Notes under the pieces: generated by a model
Seen by the model: only the letters and a program-made list of their open reading frames with translations
Database searches by the model: none
Told to the model about the DNA's origin: nothing
Program-made: the position numbers and the translations under genes
DNA from: CAZSHX01 sp964606895
GTDB lineage: Bacteria; Bacteroidota; Ignavibacteria; Kapaibacteriales; UBA2268
Assembly: GCA_964606895.1 (NCBI GenBank)
Contig: CAZSHX010000011.1
Location: 12,620-76,619 of the forward strand
Direction of reading: 5' to 3'
DNA length: 64,000 bases
Shown: piece after piece, positions 27,295 through 36,873 of the stretch
Layout of the letters: every line of letters begins with the position of its first letter
Position numbering within the stretch: position 1 is the first letter of the stretch

Positions 27295-30200
27295 TCAGAG
27301 ATTCAAAATGGTGTTGATTGTCATGGTAAATTCTTTCATTTCATAAGGTTTCACAAGAACTGCACAAAATCCGTAATTCCTGAAGTCTGACATAATCGGG
27401 TCGGTAGAATGACCGCTCGAAACAACAACTTTTGCATCAGGGTTAATTTTCAGAATGTCAACCACAGCTTCCTTTCCACCTTTGCCGCCGGGTACAGTCA
27501 AATCCATTATAATAATATCAATTGGTGAATTGGTTACTACCGATTGTTTGTATATTTCAATTGCCTGTTCGCCGGTTTCAGCGGTAAAGCACTCGAATCC
27601 GAGAATTGAAACAATTTCTGATATTGTTTCCCTTATCATCAGGTCATCATCCATAATCAGAATTTTAGCGTCATGATTGGCAGGGATTATTTTTACAGCA
27701 TCAGATGTTACAGGTTCTGAATCAGCAACAGGAAGATAAAAACTGAATATACTGCCTTTGTTAACATCTGAGTCAACAGTCAGAAAACCATTATGCTTTG
27801 ATATGATTGAAAACGAAGTTGCAAGTCCCAAACCTGTACCGTCAGATTTAGTTGTAAAGTAAGGGTCAAATATTTTCGAAATAATATTTTGAGGAATTCC
27901 GATTCCAAAATCAACAACTGAAACCATTACATAATCTCCCGGATTGAGGGGTATCTTTTTCATTGAACTTCCGTCCAGAGATACATTTTCCGCACGAAGA
28001 ATGATAGACCCGCCTGCATCCATAGCCTGAACGGCATTAATAACCAAATTCTGTACAACCTGAGATATTTGACCATCATCAACATAAACTGGAGATAAAT
28101 CTTCATCAAGTTCAAGTTTTAATTTCACATTACTGCCTCTGATAGCGAAGGAAGCAGAATCTGTGATGATTTCTCCAAGGTTAACGGATTTGGAAATTGG
28201 TTCTCCGCCTTTTGCAAAAGTAAGAAACTGTTTGGTTAAGTTCTTTGCTCTGAAAGCCGCCTTTTCTGTATTTTTTAATATATCCAGAATCTTTTCCATA
28301 TTTTTATGTTCAATTTGGTTTTCTGCAAGAGCAAGATTGCCGACAATTGCCGTTAGGATATTATTGAAATCGTGAGCAATACCGCCTGCTAAAACTCCGA
28401 TTGAACGAAGTTTTTCTGCTGTTTCAAGCTCTTTTTCGTAAATAACTTTATCTGTTATGTCTCTGAAAACAAGGACATAACCGATAGTTTCACTGTTTTT
28501 GTCTTTAATCGGAGCTATACTCTCCGAAATAATTCTTTCCTTGCCATCAGAGGCGACGAGAATTTTATTTTTTATGTTTTCAGCGGCATATCCGCCATTA
28601 GTCACAGAAGCAAACAATTCATTCTGTGGGATTTTTGTTTTCTCATCCAGAACTTTATAGACTTCAACTGTGTTCATACCCTGAACTTCATCATTGAAAC
28701 AGCCTGTCATGAGCTCGGCAGACTTATTAATCAAAGTTATTCTGCCTTCAGTATCAGTAACGATAACTCCATCTCCGATGCTCCTTAGAGTTACGGCAAG
28801 TCTTTCTTTTTCGTTAGCAAGTGCTGTTTCATGTTTCTTTCTTTCGGCAATATTTCTTAAAAATGAGAAATTGTATTGCTTGTCCTCTATTTCAAGATAG
28901 TTTGCGTTCTTTTCATAAGGAAGAATTTCACCTGATTTGGTTTTCAGATACGCATCATAAGTAATTGAACCTTTGGATTTCAAATCATCCCAATAATTTG
29001 CCCAGCTTTCTATTGTGTGGGGTCCTACGACATCATAAGCACCAAATTTCAAAAGTTCTTCCTTTGAATAACCTAAAATTGTGCATGCTGATTGATTAGC
29101 ATATTGAATCGTACCTTCTGAATCGAACCACATTATGATATCCTCGGCATTATCAAGACATAATTGCGAAAGTTTCATGAATTCTTCAGTCCTTTTCAAT
29201 TTGGTAATATCTCTATTCACGCAAACTCCGCCAAGAATATTCCCATCTTTTCCCTTGATTTGAGTCAGGTGGCAATGCACTTCCACAATTTCGTTGTTTT
29301 GTTTGAAAAACTTCAAATCTGAATGCCAGAATTCTCGTTCATTATAAATTTTCCAGAAATCAGAATCATCCGGTGCTTCAACGGGTAGTAAAATATCGTT
29401 CATATTACTTCCGATTGCTTCATTCATTGTCCATCCGTAAATATGCTCGGCTGATTTATTCCAGGTTCTTACATTGAAATTCGTATCAAATGAAATGATA
29501 GCATCCGAAACATGTTCGAGCAATTCAGCCTGCTCTTTGATGCTTTGTTCTGATGTGATTTTTTCTGTTATATCATTTATAATAACTAAATTGCCGTCAC
29601 TCAGAGCATTAACAATAACTTCAACCCATCTTGTACGTTTGTCGGACATTTTATATTCAGTCAGATAATATGCTTTATTGGAAACCAGATCCAATTGTTT
29701 AACATCAGAGAAAATGGAGATTTTATCTATTTCTTCATTAATGTCATCAACAGTAGAGGGCACTATACTGCTTGCAAGTCTGAAATACTTATAAGCCATA
29801 GTGTTAGCTACCAGACAATTCCAATTTTTGTCAAATTTAAAAATACTTGATGGGATTGAATCAAGAAGATTTTTGTAATTGTTTTCACTTTCTTCAATTT
29901 TGCCGATGTATTCTTTTATTTCTGTGAAATCCTTTATGAACACAATAGTTGACAATCCCTCGGGAAGTTTGATGGCTTTTGCTTCAACTAAAATTGGGAA
30001 TTCCGTCCCGTCCGATTTAAGTGCAATTGTTTCGTAACTGCTTATAACGTAATCACCACTTTCTCTTTTTCTATTGTTATCCGATATCTTTGTTCTTTCC
30101 GGAGTTACAACCAAATCGGTAATTGGCTTGTTTAATAACTCATTGTCCTTTTTATAGCCTAAAAGGTGTATTAAAAATTTGTTGGCAAATCTCACAACCC

Positions 30201-31401
30201 CATTTTTCGAAATCAGAATTGATACCGGGGCATCCTCAATGAAGGTTCTGAATCTTTGCTCGGAAAGAGATAATTCATTTACCGCCCTTCGTTTTTTTAA
30301 AATATTAACAAAAAGCACGATAAGTATTAGTAATTGTAGTAAAATAATAATTACGGCAGGAATCAGGACATTTTTATGTCTCGTAAAAAAGGTTATCGGC
30401 TCATTGATAATAATTGAATTAACAGGTAATACATTGCTTTTTAAATTGAATTTCGTCAATAAATTAAAATCAAAAACGGTGGTTGAAATTGGTTCTTTAA
30501 CTATTGGAATATTATTTATATTCGAGCCTTTCAAGATTGATACTGCAATCTTGCCTGCTTGTTTGCCATGTTCAAATCCATAAATGACATTTCCACCCAA
30601 TATACCATTACCAAGATATGCATCTCTTTCTCCGAAAACGGGACTTTTGCAATTCGTTAAAATAATTTTAGAAGATTCTTCATGGGTATAATCGTCTCCA
30701 TCTTTATCTACATTAAATGTCAAATAGAATACAGCAGATTTTTCGGGGAGATTTGCGATGGAATTTTGAATTTGTAAAATCGGCATATCGGTTATGAAAA
30801 AGAAAACATATCCTGGATATTTATCAATTAATCTCTCTGCTTCTTTTGCCTGTGAAAGTCCGGTAGTCGTTTGGTCATGGACGAATACGAGATTCTTTGT
30901 GTTAGGAAACAGCTTGATAGCAAGATCAATATTCTTTTTAATATCAGCATCATCATAAATACCGGTAATATTTTTTAGAGCCTGAAGTTTCAAATCATTC
31001 GACATGCTGACTCCGCAGAAAACGTGGGGAATTCCGGGGAAAAGTTTCTCCTTGTATTCCAGGACAAAGTTCAAAGCATCATCATCGGTTGTAATAATTA
31101 AATCGGGCAACTTTGAAATAGAACGAAATCGAAAAAGATTATAAAAGTGCTCGTAATATTCAGGAGAAGAAGGCGTATGCTTAGTGTCAAGATACTTGAT
31201 TTCCAAATCATATTTCAACCCCGATTCAGCAAATGCCGAATCAATCCCGTTTATTTGGTTGTCAGTCCAGGAAAAACCTCTATGGTAAGAATTGATAACC
31301 AGTATTCTTGCTTCCATGGCGTTTGAAGATGAAAACTGAAGGATAAAACCAATAAAAAACAGGACGAAAATTATCAATATCTTTGTTGTCTTTTTATCCA
31401 T
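27295..31401 (-). CDS. Hybrid histidine kinase with periplasmic substrate-binding domain
   Basis: About 1368 residues from the ATG at 31401 (MDKKTTKILI), preferred over a GTG 45 bases upstream because it begins a proper signal sequence. Residues about 30-320 form a periplasmic ABC-substrate-binding-like domain (VINSYHRGFSWTDNQINGI...), followed by a membrane helix (about 345-370). Then come about five PAS domains, HisKA of the HDFNN type (GGIAHDFNNILTAIVGN, about 1005), HATPase with GTGLGLATS, and a receiver from about 1245 (IIIMDLTVPGGKGG). The periplasmic domain should bind a small ligand. It heads an operon with a secreted hydrolase. Confidence 0.92.
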   Translation of the reverse strand: MDKKTTKILIIFVLFFIGFILQFSSSNAMEARILVINSYHRGFSWTDNQINGIDSAFAESGLKYDLEIKYLDTKHTPSSPEYYEHFYNLFRFRSISKLPDLIITTDDDALNFVLEYKEKLFPGIPHVFCGVSMSNDLKLQALKNITGIYDDADIKKNIDLAIKLFPNTKNLVFVHDQTTTGLSQAKEAERLIDKYPGYVFFFITDMPILQIQNSIANLPEKSAVFYLTFNVDKDGDDYTHEESSKIILTNCKSPVFGERDAYLGNGILGGNVIYGFEHGKQAGKIAVSILKGSNINNIPIVKEPISTTVFDFNLLTKFNLKSNVLPVNSIIINEPITFFTRHKNVLIPAVIIILLQLLILIVLFVNILKKRRAVNELSLSEQRFRTFIEDAPVSILISKNGVVRFANKFLIHLLGYKKDNELLNKPITDLVVTPERTKISDNNRKRESGDYVISSYETIALKSDGTEFPILVEAKAIKLPEGLSTIVFIKDFTEIKEYIGKIEESENNYKNLLDSIPSSIFKFDKNWNCLVANTMAYKYFRLASSIVPSTVDDINEEIDKISIFSDVKQLDLVSNKAYYLTEYKMSDKRTRWVEVIVNALSDGNLVIINDITEKITSEQSIKEQAELLEHVSDAIISFDTNFNVRTWNKSAEHIYGWTMNEAIGSNMNDILLPVEAPDDSDFWKIYNEREFWHSDLKFFKQNNEIVEVHCHLTQIKGKDGNILGGVCVNRDITKLKRTEEFMKLSQLCLDNAEDIIMWFDSEGTIQYANQSACTILGYSKEELLKFGAYDVVGPHTIESWANYWDDLKSKGSITYDAYLKTKSGEILPYEKNANYLEIEDKQYNFSFLRNIAERKKHETALANEKERLAVTLRSIGDGVIVTDTEGRITLINKSAELMTGCFNDEVQGMNTVEVYKVLDEKTKIPQNELFASVTNGGYAAENIKNKILVASDGKERIISESIAPIKDKNSETIGYVLVFRDITDKVIYEKELETAEKLRSIGVLAGGIAHDFNNILTAIVGNLALAENQIEHKNMEKILDILKNTEKAAFRAKNLTKQFLTFAKGGEPISKSVNLGEIITDSASFAIRGSNVKLKLELDEDLSPVYVDDGQISQVVQNLVINAVQAMDAGGSIILRAENVSLDGSSMKKIPLNPGDYVMVSVVDFGIGIPQNIISKIFDPYFTTKSDGTGLGLATSFSIISKHNGFLTVDSDVNKGSIFSFYLPVADSEPVTSDAVKIIPANHDAKILIMDDDLMIRETISEIVSILGFECFTAETGEQAIEIYKQSVVTNSPIDIIIMDLTVPGGKGGKEAVVDILKINPDAKVVVSSGHSTDPIMSDFRNYGFCAVLVKPYEMKEFTMTINTILNL

Positions 31402-31690
31402 ATTTATGTCCGGAATATACTTGTAAATTTGATTGAAAAATTGCACAAAAGGTGATAATCATACATTATAACAATCTCATTTTAAATTTAATGTATTTAA
31501 CCACTGAAACAATATGTAATATATATATTTTTTCTTTGGTGTCCATAAAAAAAATAATTTATAAAAAAATATTTTGATAATTATGTTAATGAGTGTGCTA
31601 TTTTAATCAATAAACAGGTTAATACACCGAGGAAAAAACACGAACTCAATATACAATCAATAAATTTTCGATTCACCCGACTAACAATAA

Positions 31691-32062
31691 ATGGGAATAG
31701 AAATCAAACCGGAAGACCTTCAGGGAAAATTCATTCGTTCGCGAGGAAAAGGCGGGCAGAATGTCAACAAAGTTGCAACCTGCGTTCAGCTTAAGCATCT
31801 GCCTACGGGTACGACGGTAAGGTGCGAGCATTACCGCACTCAAAAGAAAAATCGCGAAATGGCTTTGACTATGCTGATTGAAAAATTAGAAAAAAAAGAG
31901 CAAGCCAAAATCAGAAAAGAAATCAGTGAATTTGAAAAGCTGAAACGAACAAACCGCAAAAGACCAAAAGCTCTGAAAGAAAATATTCTGAAAGACAAGA
32001 AAATCAATTCCGAGAAAAAGGGATTGAGAAAGAAAATCACTGCATCTTCGGTTCAGCAATAA
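31691..32062 (+). CDS. Stand-alone GGQ-domain release factor-like protein
   Basis: 123 residues. Only the catalytic domain of class I release factors is present: RSRGKGGQNVNKVATCVQL, with GGQ at 21-23, then a basic tail. It lacks the codon-recognition domain. The family includes ArfB and C12orf65/MTRFR-like rescue hydrolases, which free peptides from stalled ribosomes. I cannot choose between these groups; the tail (about 75-123) is Lys-rich as needed for ribosome binding. It is monocistronic, ended by a hairpin. Together with smpB it suggests two rescue routes. Confidence 0.8.
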   Translation: MGIEIKPEDLQGKFIRSRGKGGQNVNKVATCVQLKHLPTGTTVRCEHYRTQKKNREMALTMLIEKLEKKEQAKIRKEISEFEKLKRTNRKRPKALKENILKDKKINSEKKGLRKKITASSVQQ

Positions 32063-32068
32063 ATGAAA

Positions 32069-32114
32069 CCACCCGCTTTTCTTTCATCTTTAAAATGTCA
32101 GAAAAAACGGGTGG
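32069..32114 (+). terminator. Probable terminator hairpin
   Basis: CCACCCG (32069-32075) pairs with CGGGTGG (32108-32114), extended by TTTT/AAAA inside, with a long loop. It lies between the convergent GGQ gene and pepD; the T tract downstream is weak. Confidence 0.5.
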
Positions 32115-32142
32115 AAATTCTTTGATTATATGTTCTTTAGTC

Positions 32143-33600
32143 TTATTCGGGAATATTTTTCAATATTTCTTTCAAAAGATTAAAACATTTTTCAACTGCA
32201 GGAATATTAAGTCTTTCGTCAGGTGAATGAACATCTTTCATTGTAGGTCCGAACGAGAGCATATCCATGCCCGGGTATTTTTCGCCGATAAGACCACATT
32301 CCAAGCCGGCGTGAATTGCTTCAACTCTGGCTTCTTTGCCTGTAAGACCGGTGAAAACCTTCAATGCTGTTTTCAAAATCGGTGAATTTACATTTGGCTG
32401 CCATCCAGGATATCCGTCGCCCTGCACCACTTCAGAACCTCCAAGAAGGAAAGCGGCTTTAACCATAGCGGCTATGTCGTTCTTTTCTGTTTCGGAGGAA
32501 CTTCTCTGGCTGGTCAGAACATAAATTTCTGTGTCTCTTGTTTCGACGATTGCAAGATTGGTTGAAGTCTGAACCAAGCCTTCAATGTCGGGGCTCATTC
32601 TGCTAACTCCGTGAGGCATTGCATAAATGCAATTGAGGAATTTTGTCTGAAGGTCCTTTTGCATAACTCTTGCAGGAAGTTCTGCCGGAGATGCAATTAC
32701 GACAACATTAGGTTCCTTTGAAGAATATTCTGCTTTAATCGTAGCATCGCATTTGGAAACATTTTCTAAAAATGCCTGTTCGTGAACTTTAGGAATAGTT
32801 AAAACAGCAAATGCTTCTCTTGGAATGGCATTATGTTTGTTTCCGCCATTGAAAGATGATACTCTTAAATCATACTTTCCTTCAAAATGCCAGAGCAGTC
32901 TGTTAAGAAACTTCACGGCATTTCCTCTGCCGTCATGAATTTCAATACCGGAGTGTCCACCCTTAAGGCCTTTGATTGCAAGAGTGTATGCAACCGAATC
33001 GGCAGGAACGCTATCAGATTTATAATTAAAATGACCTGCTGTATTGATACCACCGGCACATCCGATTGTGAAAGTTCCGTCTTCTTCAGAATCAAGATTG
33101 ATTAGAATTTTTGCATTAAGTAAGTCAGTTCCAAGCTGAATAGCACCCGTTAATCCTGTTTCTTCGTCAAGTGTGCAAAGCACTTCCATCGGAGGATGAG
33201 GAATATCGTTTGAAGCCATAACAGCCAAACCCATTGCAACGCCGATACCATTATCGGCACCTAATGTTGTACCTTTTGCTCTAACCCAATCGCCGTCTAT
33301 CCATGGCTGAATAGGGTCGTTGTCGAAATCGAATTCAACATCGCTGTTTTTTTCGCAGACCATATCAATATGTCCTTGAATAACAACAGGTTTAAGTTTT
33401 TCCATGCCCGAAGTGGCAGGTTTTTTAACAACAATATTGCCAAGAGCATCTTTTTTATATTCTAAATTGTGCTTTTTAGCAAATTCGACTACCCATGCGG
33501 CAATCTTTTCTTCTTTTTTAGAAGGGCGAGGAACAGAACAAATTTCTTCAAAAATATCCCATACGATTTTTGGTTGGAGTCCGCCTAATACGTTACCCAT
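32143..33600 (-). CDS. pepD: Aminoacyl-histidine dipeptidase (M20C)
   Basis: 485 residues from the ATG at 33600 (MGNVLGGLQP), chosen because GAAAGGA lies about 9 bases upstream; an earlier ATG at 33624 overlaps the preceding gene. Cytosolic zinc dipeptidase of the carnosinase-like M20C group. Visible metal and catalytic motifs: VIQGHIDMVCE, TLGADNGIGVA and TLDEETGLTGA, with a late HAGLECGLIGEKYPG block. The length is standard for PepD. It follows the PqqD-like gene with only a few bases between, so they are probably co-transcribed. Confidence 0.93.
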   Translation of the reverse strand: MGNVLGGLQPKIVWDIFEEICSVPRPSKKEEKIAAWVVEFAKKHNLEYKKDALGNIVVKKPATSGMEKLKPVVIQGHIDMVCEKNSDVEFDFDNDPIQPWIDGDWVRAKGTTLGADNGIGVAMGLAVMASNDIPHPPMEVLCTLDEETGLTGAIQLGTDLLNAKILINLDSEEDGTFTIGCAGGINTAGHFNYKSDSVPADSVAYTLAIKGLKGGHSGIEIHDGRGNAVKFLNRLLWHFEGKYDLRVSSFNGGNKHNAIPREAFAVLTIPKVHEQAFLENVSKCDATIKAEYSSKEPNVVVIASPAELPARVMQKDLQTKFLNCIYAMPHGVSRMSPDIEGLVQTSTNLAIVETRDTEIYVLTSQRSSSETEKNDIAAMVKAAFLLGGSEVVQGDGYPGWQPNVNSPILKTALKVFTGLTGKEARVEAIHAGLECGLIGEKYPGMDMLSFGPTMKDVHSPDERLNIPAVEKCFNLLKEILKNIPE

Positions 33601-33604
33601 AAGT

Positions 33605-33967
33605 TTAATCCTTTCTAAATTCATTAAATGTAATAAAACCGGCTTTGTAAAGTTGTGTCAAAAAAACAAGAAGTCTTTCGTTAACGGGCTGAATTTTGTC
33701 GCCAAACTTTTCTGCAAGTCTGTCGGCAATATCAATAACAATTGTTTTACCATCAAGTTGGAGCCAAACTTCAGTACCAAATTCATCAAGATTCGCCTTT
33801 ATAAAAGGTTTGCTAATGCGGGGCATTAAAAGCCTGGATAAAATTTTGTCCGTAAATTTAGGAACCAGAACGTTGATAAGTCCGTCTTCCTTCACTATAT
33901 GGTCATAATTCCTTACAGGAGTCATTTCCAGATAGTTGTACTCTTTTTTAATTTTCTTAAATGCCAT
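33605..33967 (-). CDS. PqqD-like protein
   Basis: 120 residues from the ATG at 33967 (MAFKKIKKEYNYLE), with GGA close upstream. The C-terminal 65 residues have the PqqD-type winged-helix pattern: LDEFGTEVWLQLDGKTIVIDIADRLAEKFG, then ERLLVFLTQLYKAGFI. PqqD-like domains bind leader peptides of ribosomally made peptides, but many stand-alone copies in Bacteroidota have no known role. No radical-SAM or precursor gene is next to it. Partner pepD follows immediately. Confidence 0.7.
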   Translation of the reverse strand: MAFKKIKKEYNYLEMTPVRNYDHIVKEDGLINVLVPKFTDKILSRLLMPRISKPFIKANLDEFGTEVWLQLDGKTIVIDIADRLAEKFGDKIQPVNERLLVFLTQLYKAGFITFNEFRKD

Positions 33968-34132
33968 AATGTCCAATAATAAAATTAACAAAACGCTTGA
34001 TAATTTCTTTTATTTTTATAGTTGACTATATTCCTCAATATTCCCGTTTAAATAAATAATCTTTGCTCAATTCCGTCAAAATAACTGAATCAAAACATTT
34101 TTTGAATTTTAGAAATTATTAGTAGAATCATT

Positions 34133-36709
34133 ATGCACGAAAGTTTTTCAAATAGAGTAAATGACGTTATCAGGCACAGCCGCGAAGAAGCAATGCGGCT
34201 TGGTCATGATTACATAGGAACAGAGCATCTCCTTTTAGGTGTAATTTGCGAAGGCGAAGGAATTGCCGTTAAAATTCTCAAAGGTCTCGGCGTTGATTTA
34301 ATTAAGCTGAAAAAGAGTATTGAAGACACTGTGCGTGCTTCCAGCACCACACTGACTATCGGGAATATCCCCCTAACAAAACAAGCTGAGAAAGTCTTAA
34401 GGATAACTTATCTTGAGGCAAAACTTTACAAATCGGATATTATCGGAACAGAGCATCTTCTCCTTTCTCTTTTAAGGGATGAAGAGAATATTGCCGCTCA
34501 AATTCTTGCACAGTACTACGTCAATTATGAAGCAGTCCGCAAAGAACTGGACAACATTATTTCGGGGAAGCCAAGTACTCCCAAGCAGGCACAGACTATG
34601 GGCAAAGGAGTCCACAAGGAAAAACCCAAAACTCCCGTACTTGACAATTTCGGTCGCGACCTGACAAGGCTTGCCCTTGAAGACAAACTTGACCCTGTTA
34701 TCGGCAGAGAAAAGGAAATTGAAAGAGTTTCGCAGGTTCTTTCACGCAGGAAGAAAAACAATCCTGTTCTAATCGGCGAGCCGGGCGTTGGCAAAACTGC
34801 AATTGTCGAAGGTCTTGCTCTGAAAATTGTTCAGAGAAAAGTACCCAGAATTCTTTTTGATAAAAGGATTGTAACTCTTGACCTTGGTGCTTTGGTTGCA
34901 GGAACAAAATATCGCGGACAGTTCGAAGAGAGAATGAAAGCAATTATGAATGAGCTTGAAAAAGCGAGAGATGTAATTCTTTTCATTGACGAGCTTCATA
35001 CAATCGTTGGTGCAGGAGGAGCTTCGGGTTCTCTTGATGCTTCGAATATGTTCAAACCTGCTCTTTCGAGAGGCGAGATTCAATGTATCGGTGCTACCAC
35101 TTTGGACGAATACAGGCAGTACATCGAAAAAGACGGAGCATTGGACCGCAGATTCCAGAAAATTTTGGTCGAACCGCCCAGCATTGTCGAAACAAAAGAG
35201 ATACTTGAAAAAATAAAAGATAAATACGAAGAGCATCATAATGTCCGCTATACCCGCGACGCAATCGAAACATGCGTTCGTCTATCGGACAGATATATTT
35301 CCGACAGAAACTTCCCTGACAAAGCAATTGACGTTTTGGACGAAGCAGGAGCAAGAGTCCATCTTGCAAATATTGATGTTCCGAAAGAGATTATCAAATT
35401 GGAAGAAGCTATCGAAGATGTGAAACTTCAGAAAAATCAGGTAGTGAAAACGCAGAATTTTGAAGAAGCCGCACGTTTGAGAGACCTTGAAAAGAAACTT
35501 TACAGCGATTTGGAAATTGCCAAAGCCGAATGGGATACAAAAGCCGGTGAAACTTTCTTCTCGGTTTCCGAAGAAGATATTGCCGACGTTGTTGCAATGA
35601 TGACGGGAGTTCCTGTTAATAAGATTGCCGAAAGTGAGTCAGCCAAACTTCTGAATATCGCTGATTTACTCAGAAAAATGATTGTCGGGCAGGATGAAGC
35701 AATTGACCATCTTGCAAAAGCTATTCGCAGAGCAAGAGCAGGACTTAAAGACCCCAAACGACCAATCGGTTCATTCATGTTTTTGGGTCCGACAGGTGTT
35801 GGTAAAACTGAACTTGCCAAAGCGTTGGCAAAAGTGATGTTCAACAGTGAAGATGCCTTAATTCGTATTGACATGAGTGAATACATGGAGAAATTCTCGG
35901 TTTCCCGTTTCGTAGGAGCCCCTCCGGGATATGTTGGTTATGAAGAAGGCGGACAGCTCACTGAAAAAGTCAGACGCAAACCATACAGCATCATTCTACT
36001 GGATGAAATCGAAAAGGCTCATCCTGATGTATTCAATATCTTGTTGCAGGTTTTTGACGATGGTATTCTAACTGACGGACTCGGCAGAAAGATTGATTTT
36101 AAGAACAGCATAATCATCATGACTTCAAATGTTGGTACACGTGACGTGAAAATGGGCGGGAAAATCGGTTTTACCGAAGGAACACCTCTCGAAGATCACG
36201 AACATGTTAAAAACACTATTGATGAATCAATCAAAAGACTGTTTAATCCTGAGTTTATTAACAGGATTGACGATTTCATTATATTCCACAAACTTCAGAA
36301 GAATCACATTCATGATATTATTGATATTCAGATGGAATATCTAAGGAACAGACTAAAAGTTACTAATTCAAATCTTGAATTGACCGAATCAGCTAAAGAC
36401 TTTTTAGCAGACAAAGGTTTCGATGAGAAATTCGGTGCAAGACCACTTAAAAGAGCTTTGCAAAAATATGTCGAGGACGAACTCTCGGATGTTATTCTTC
36501 GCAGTAATTTGAAGAGCAGTTTCAGCATCACAGGCGACCACAAACCGGGCGATATGACCCTGACCTTTGATTTTGTTGAGATTCCATCAAAGAAAGAATC
36601 AGATTCTCTTTCGGATGTTGACCCGCTTAAAATCAGCAAGGAAACCGCTGAACTTGAAACAATAGGCGGAGACGACAAAATTATTGATAATAGAGTAAGT
36701 GAGAATTAG
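34133..36709 (+). CDS. clpC: ATP-dependent Clp protease ATPase subunit ClpC
   Basis: Unfoldase that feeds substrates to ClpP. The 858 residues show two Clp N repeats (about 1-145), a first AAA+ domain with GEPGVGKT (214-221), the UVR/M-domain (about 422-460, NFEEAARLRDLEKKL), a second AAA+ domain with GPTGVGKTE (552-560) and the C-terminal ClpB-D2-small domain ending in FGARPLKRALQK. The short middle domain makes this ClpC rather than ClpB. It has an Asp/Ser-rich tail of about 40 residues. A terminator follows, so it is monocistronic. Confidence 0.95.
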   Translation: MHESFSNRVNDVIRHSREEAMRLGHDYIGTEHLLLGVICEGEGIAVKILKGLGVDLIKLKKSIEDTVRASSTTLTIGNIPLTKQAEKVLRITYLEAKLYKSDIIGTEHLLLSLLRDEENIAAQILAQYYVNYEAVRKELDNIISGKPSTPKQAQTMGKGVHKEKPKTPVLDNFGRDLTRLALEDKLDPVIGREKEIERVSQVLSRRKKNNPVLIGEPGVGKTAIVEGLALKIVQRKVPRILFDKRIVTLDLGALVAGTKYRGQFEERMKAIMNELEKARDVILFIDELHTIVGAGGASGSLDASNMFKPALSRGEIQCIGATTLDEYRQYIEKDGALDRRFQKILVEPPSIVETKEILEKIKDKYEEHHNVRYTRDAIETCVRLSDRYISDRNFPDKAIDVLDEAGARVHLANIDVPKEIIKLEEAIEDVKLQKNQVVKTQNFEEAARLRDLEKKLYSDLEIAKAEWDTKAGETFFSVSEEDIADVVAMMTGVPVNKIAESESAKLLNIADLLRKMIVGQDEAIDHLAKAIRRARAGLKDPKRPIGSFMFLGPTGVGKTELAKALAKVMFNSEDALIRIDMSEYMEKFSVSRFVGAPPGYVGYEEGGQLTEKVRRKPYSIILLDEIEKAHPDVFNILLQVFDDGILTDGLGRKIDFKNSIIIMTSNVGTRDVKMGGKIGFTEGTPLEDHEHVKNTIDESIKRLFNPEFINRIDDFIIFHKLQKNHIHDIIDIQMEYLRNRLKVTNSNLELTESAKDFLADKGFDEKFGARPLKRALQKYVEDELSDVILRSNLKSSFSITGDHKPGDMTLTFDFVEIPSKKESDSLSDVDPLKISKETAELETIGGDDKIIDNRVSEN

Positions 36710-36745
36710 AAAGTTTTTCTGTTTTTAATGAAAACAAGTTGATAG

Positions 36746-36777
36746 AAGGGGCAAAATTTGATTGCCCCTTTTTTTTT
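36746..36777 (+). terminator. Rho-independent terminator of clpC
   Basis: AAGGGGCAA pairs with TTGCCCCTT and is followed by a run of nine Ts. Confidence 0.9.
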
Positions 36778-36817
36778 GATATTTTTCTGATTTTTTTAAT
36801 CAATATTGCGAAATGTC

Positions 36818-36848
36818 TTTGATTTTCAACAGGAAAATGCTAAATTTC
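36818..36848 (+). promoter_or_regulatory. Candidate Bacteroidota-type promoter of rarA
   Basis: TTTG at 36818-36821, a 19-base spacer, and TAAATTTC at 36841-36848 (one base off TAnnTTTG). The spacing is the classic value and the site is 25 bases before the rarA ATG. Confidence 0.45.
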
Positions 36849-36873
36849 TTTTTTAATTAATATCAAAATTTTT

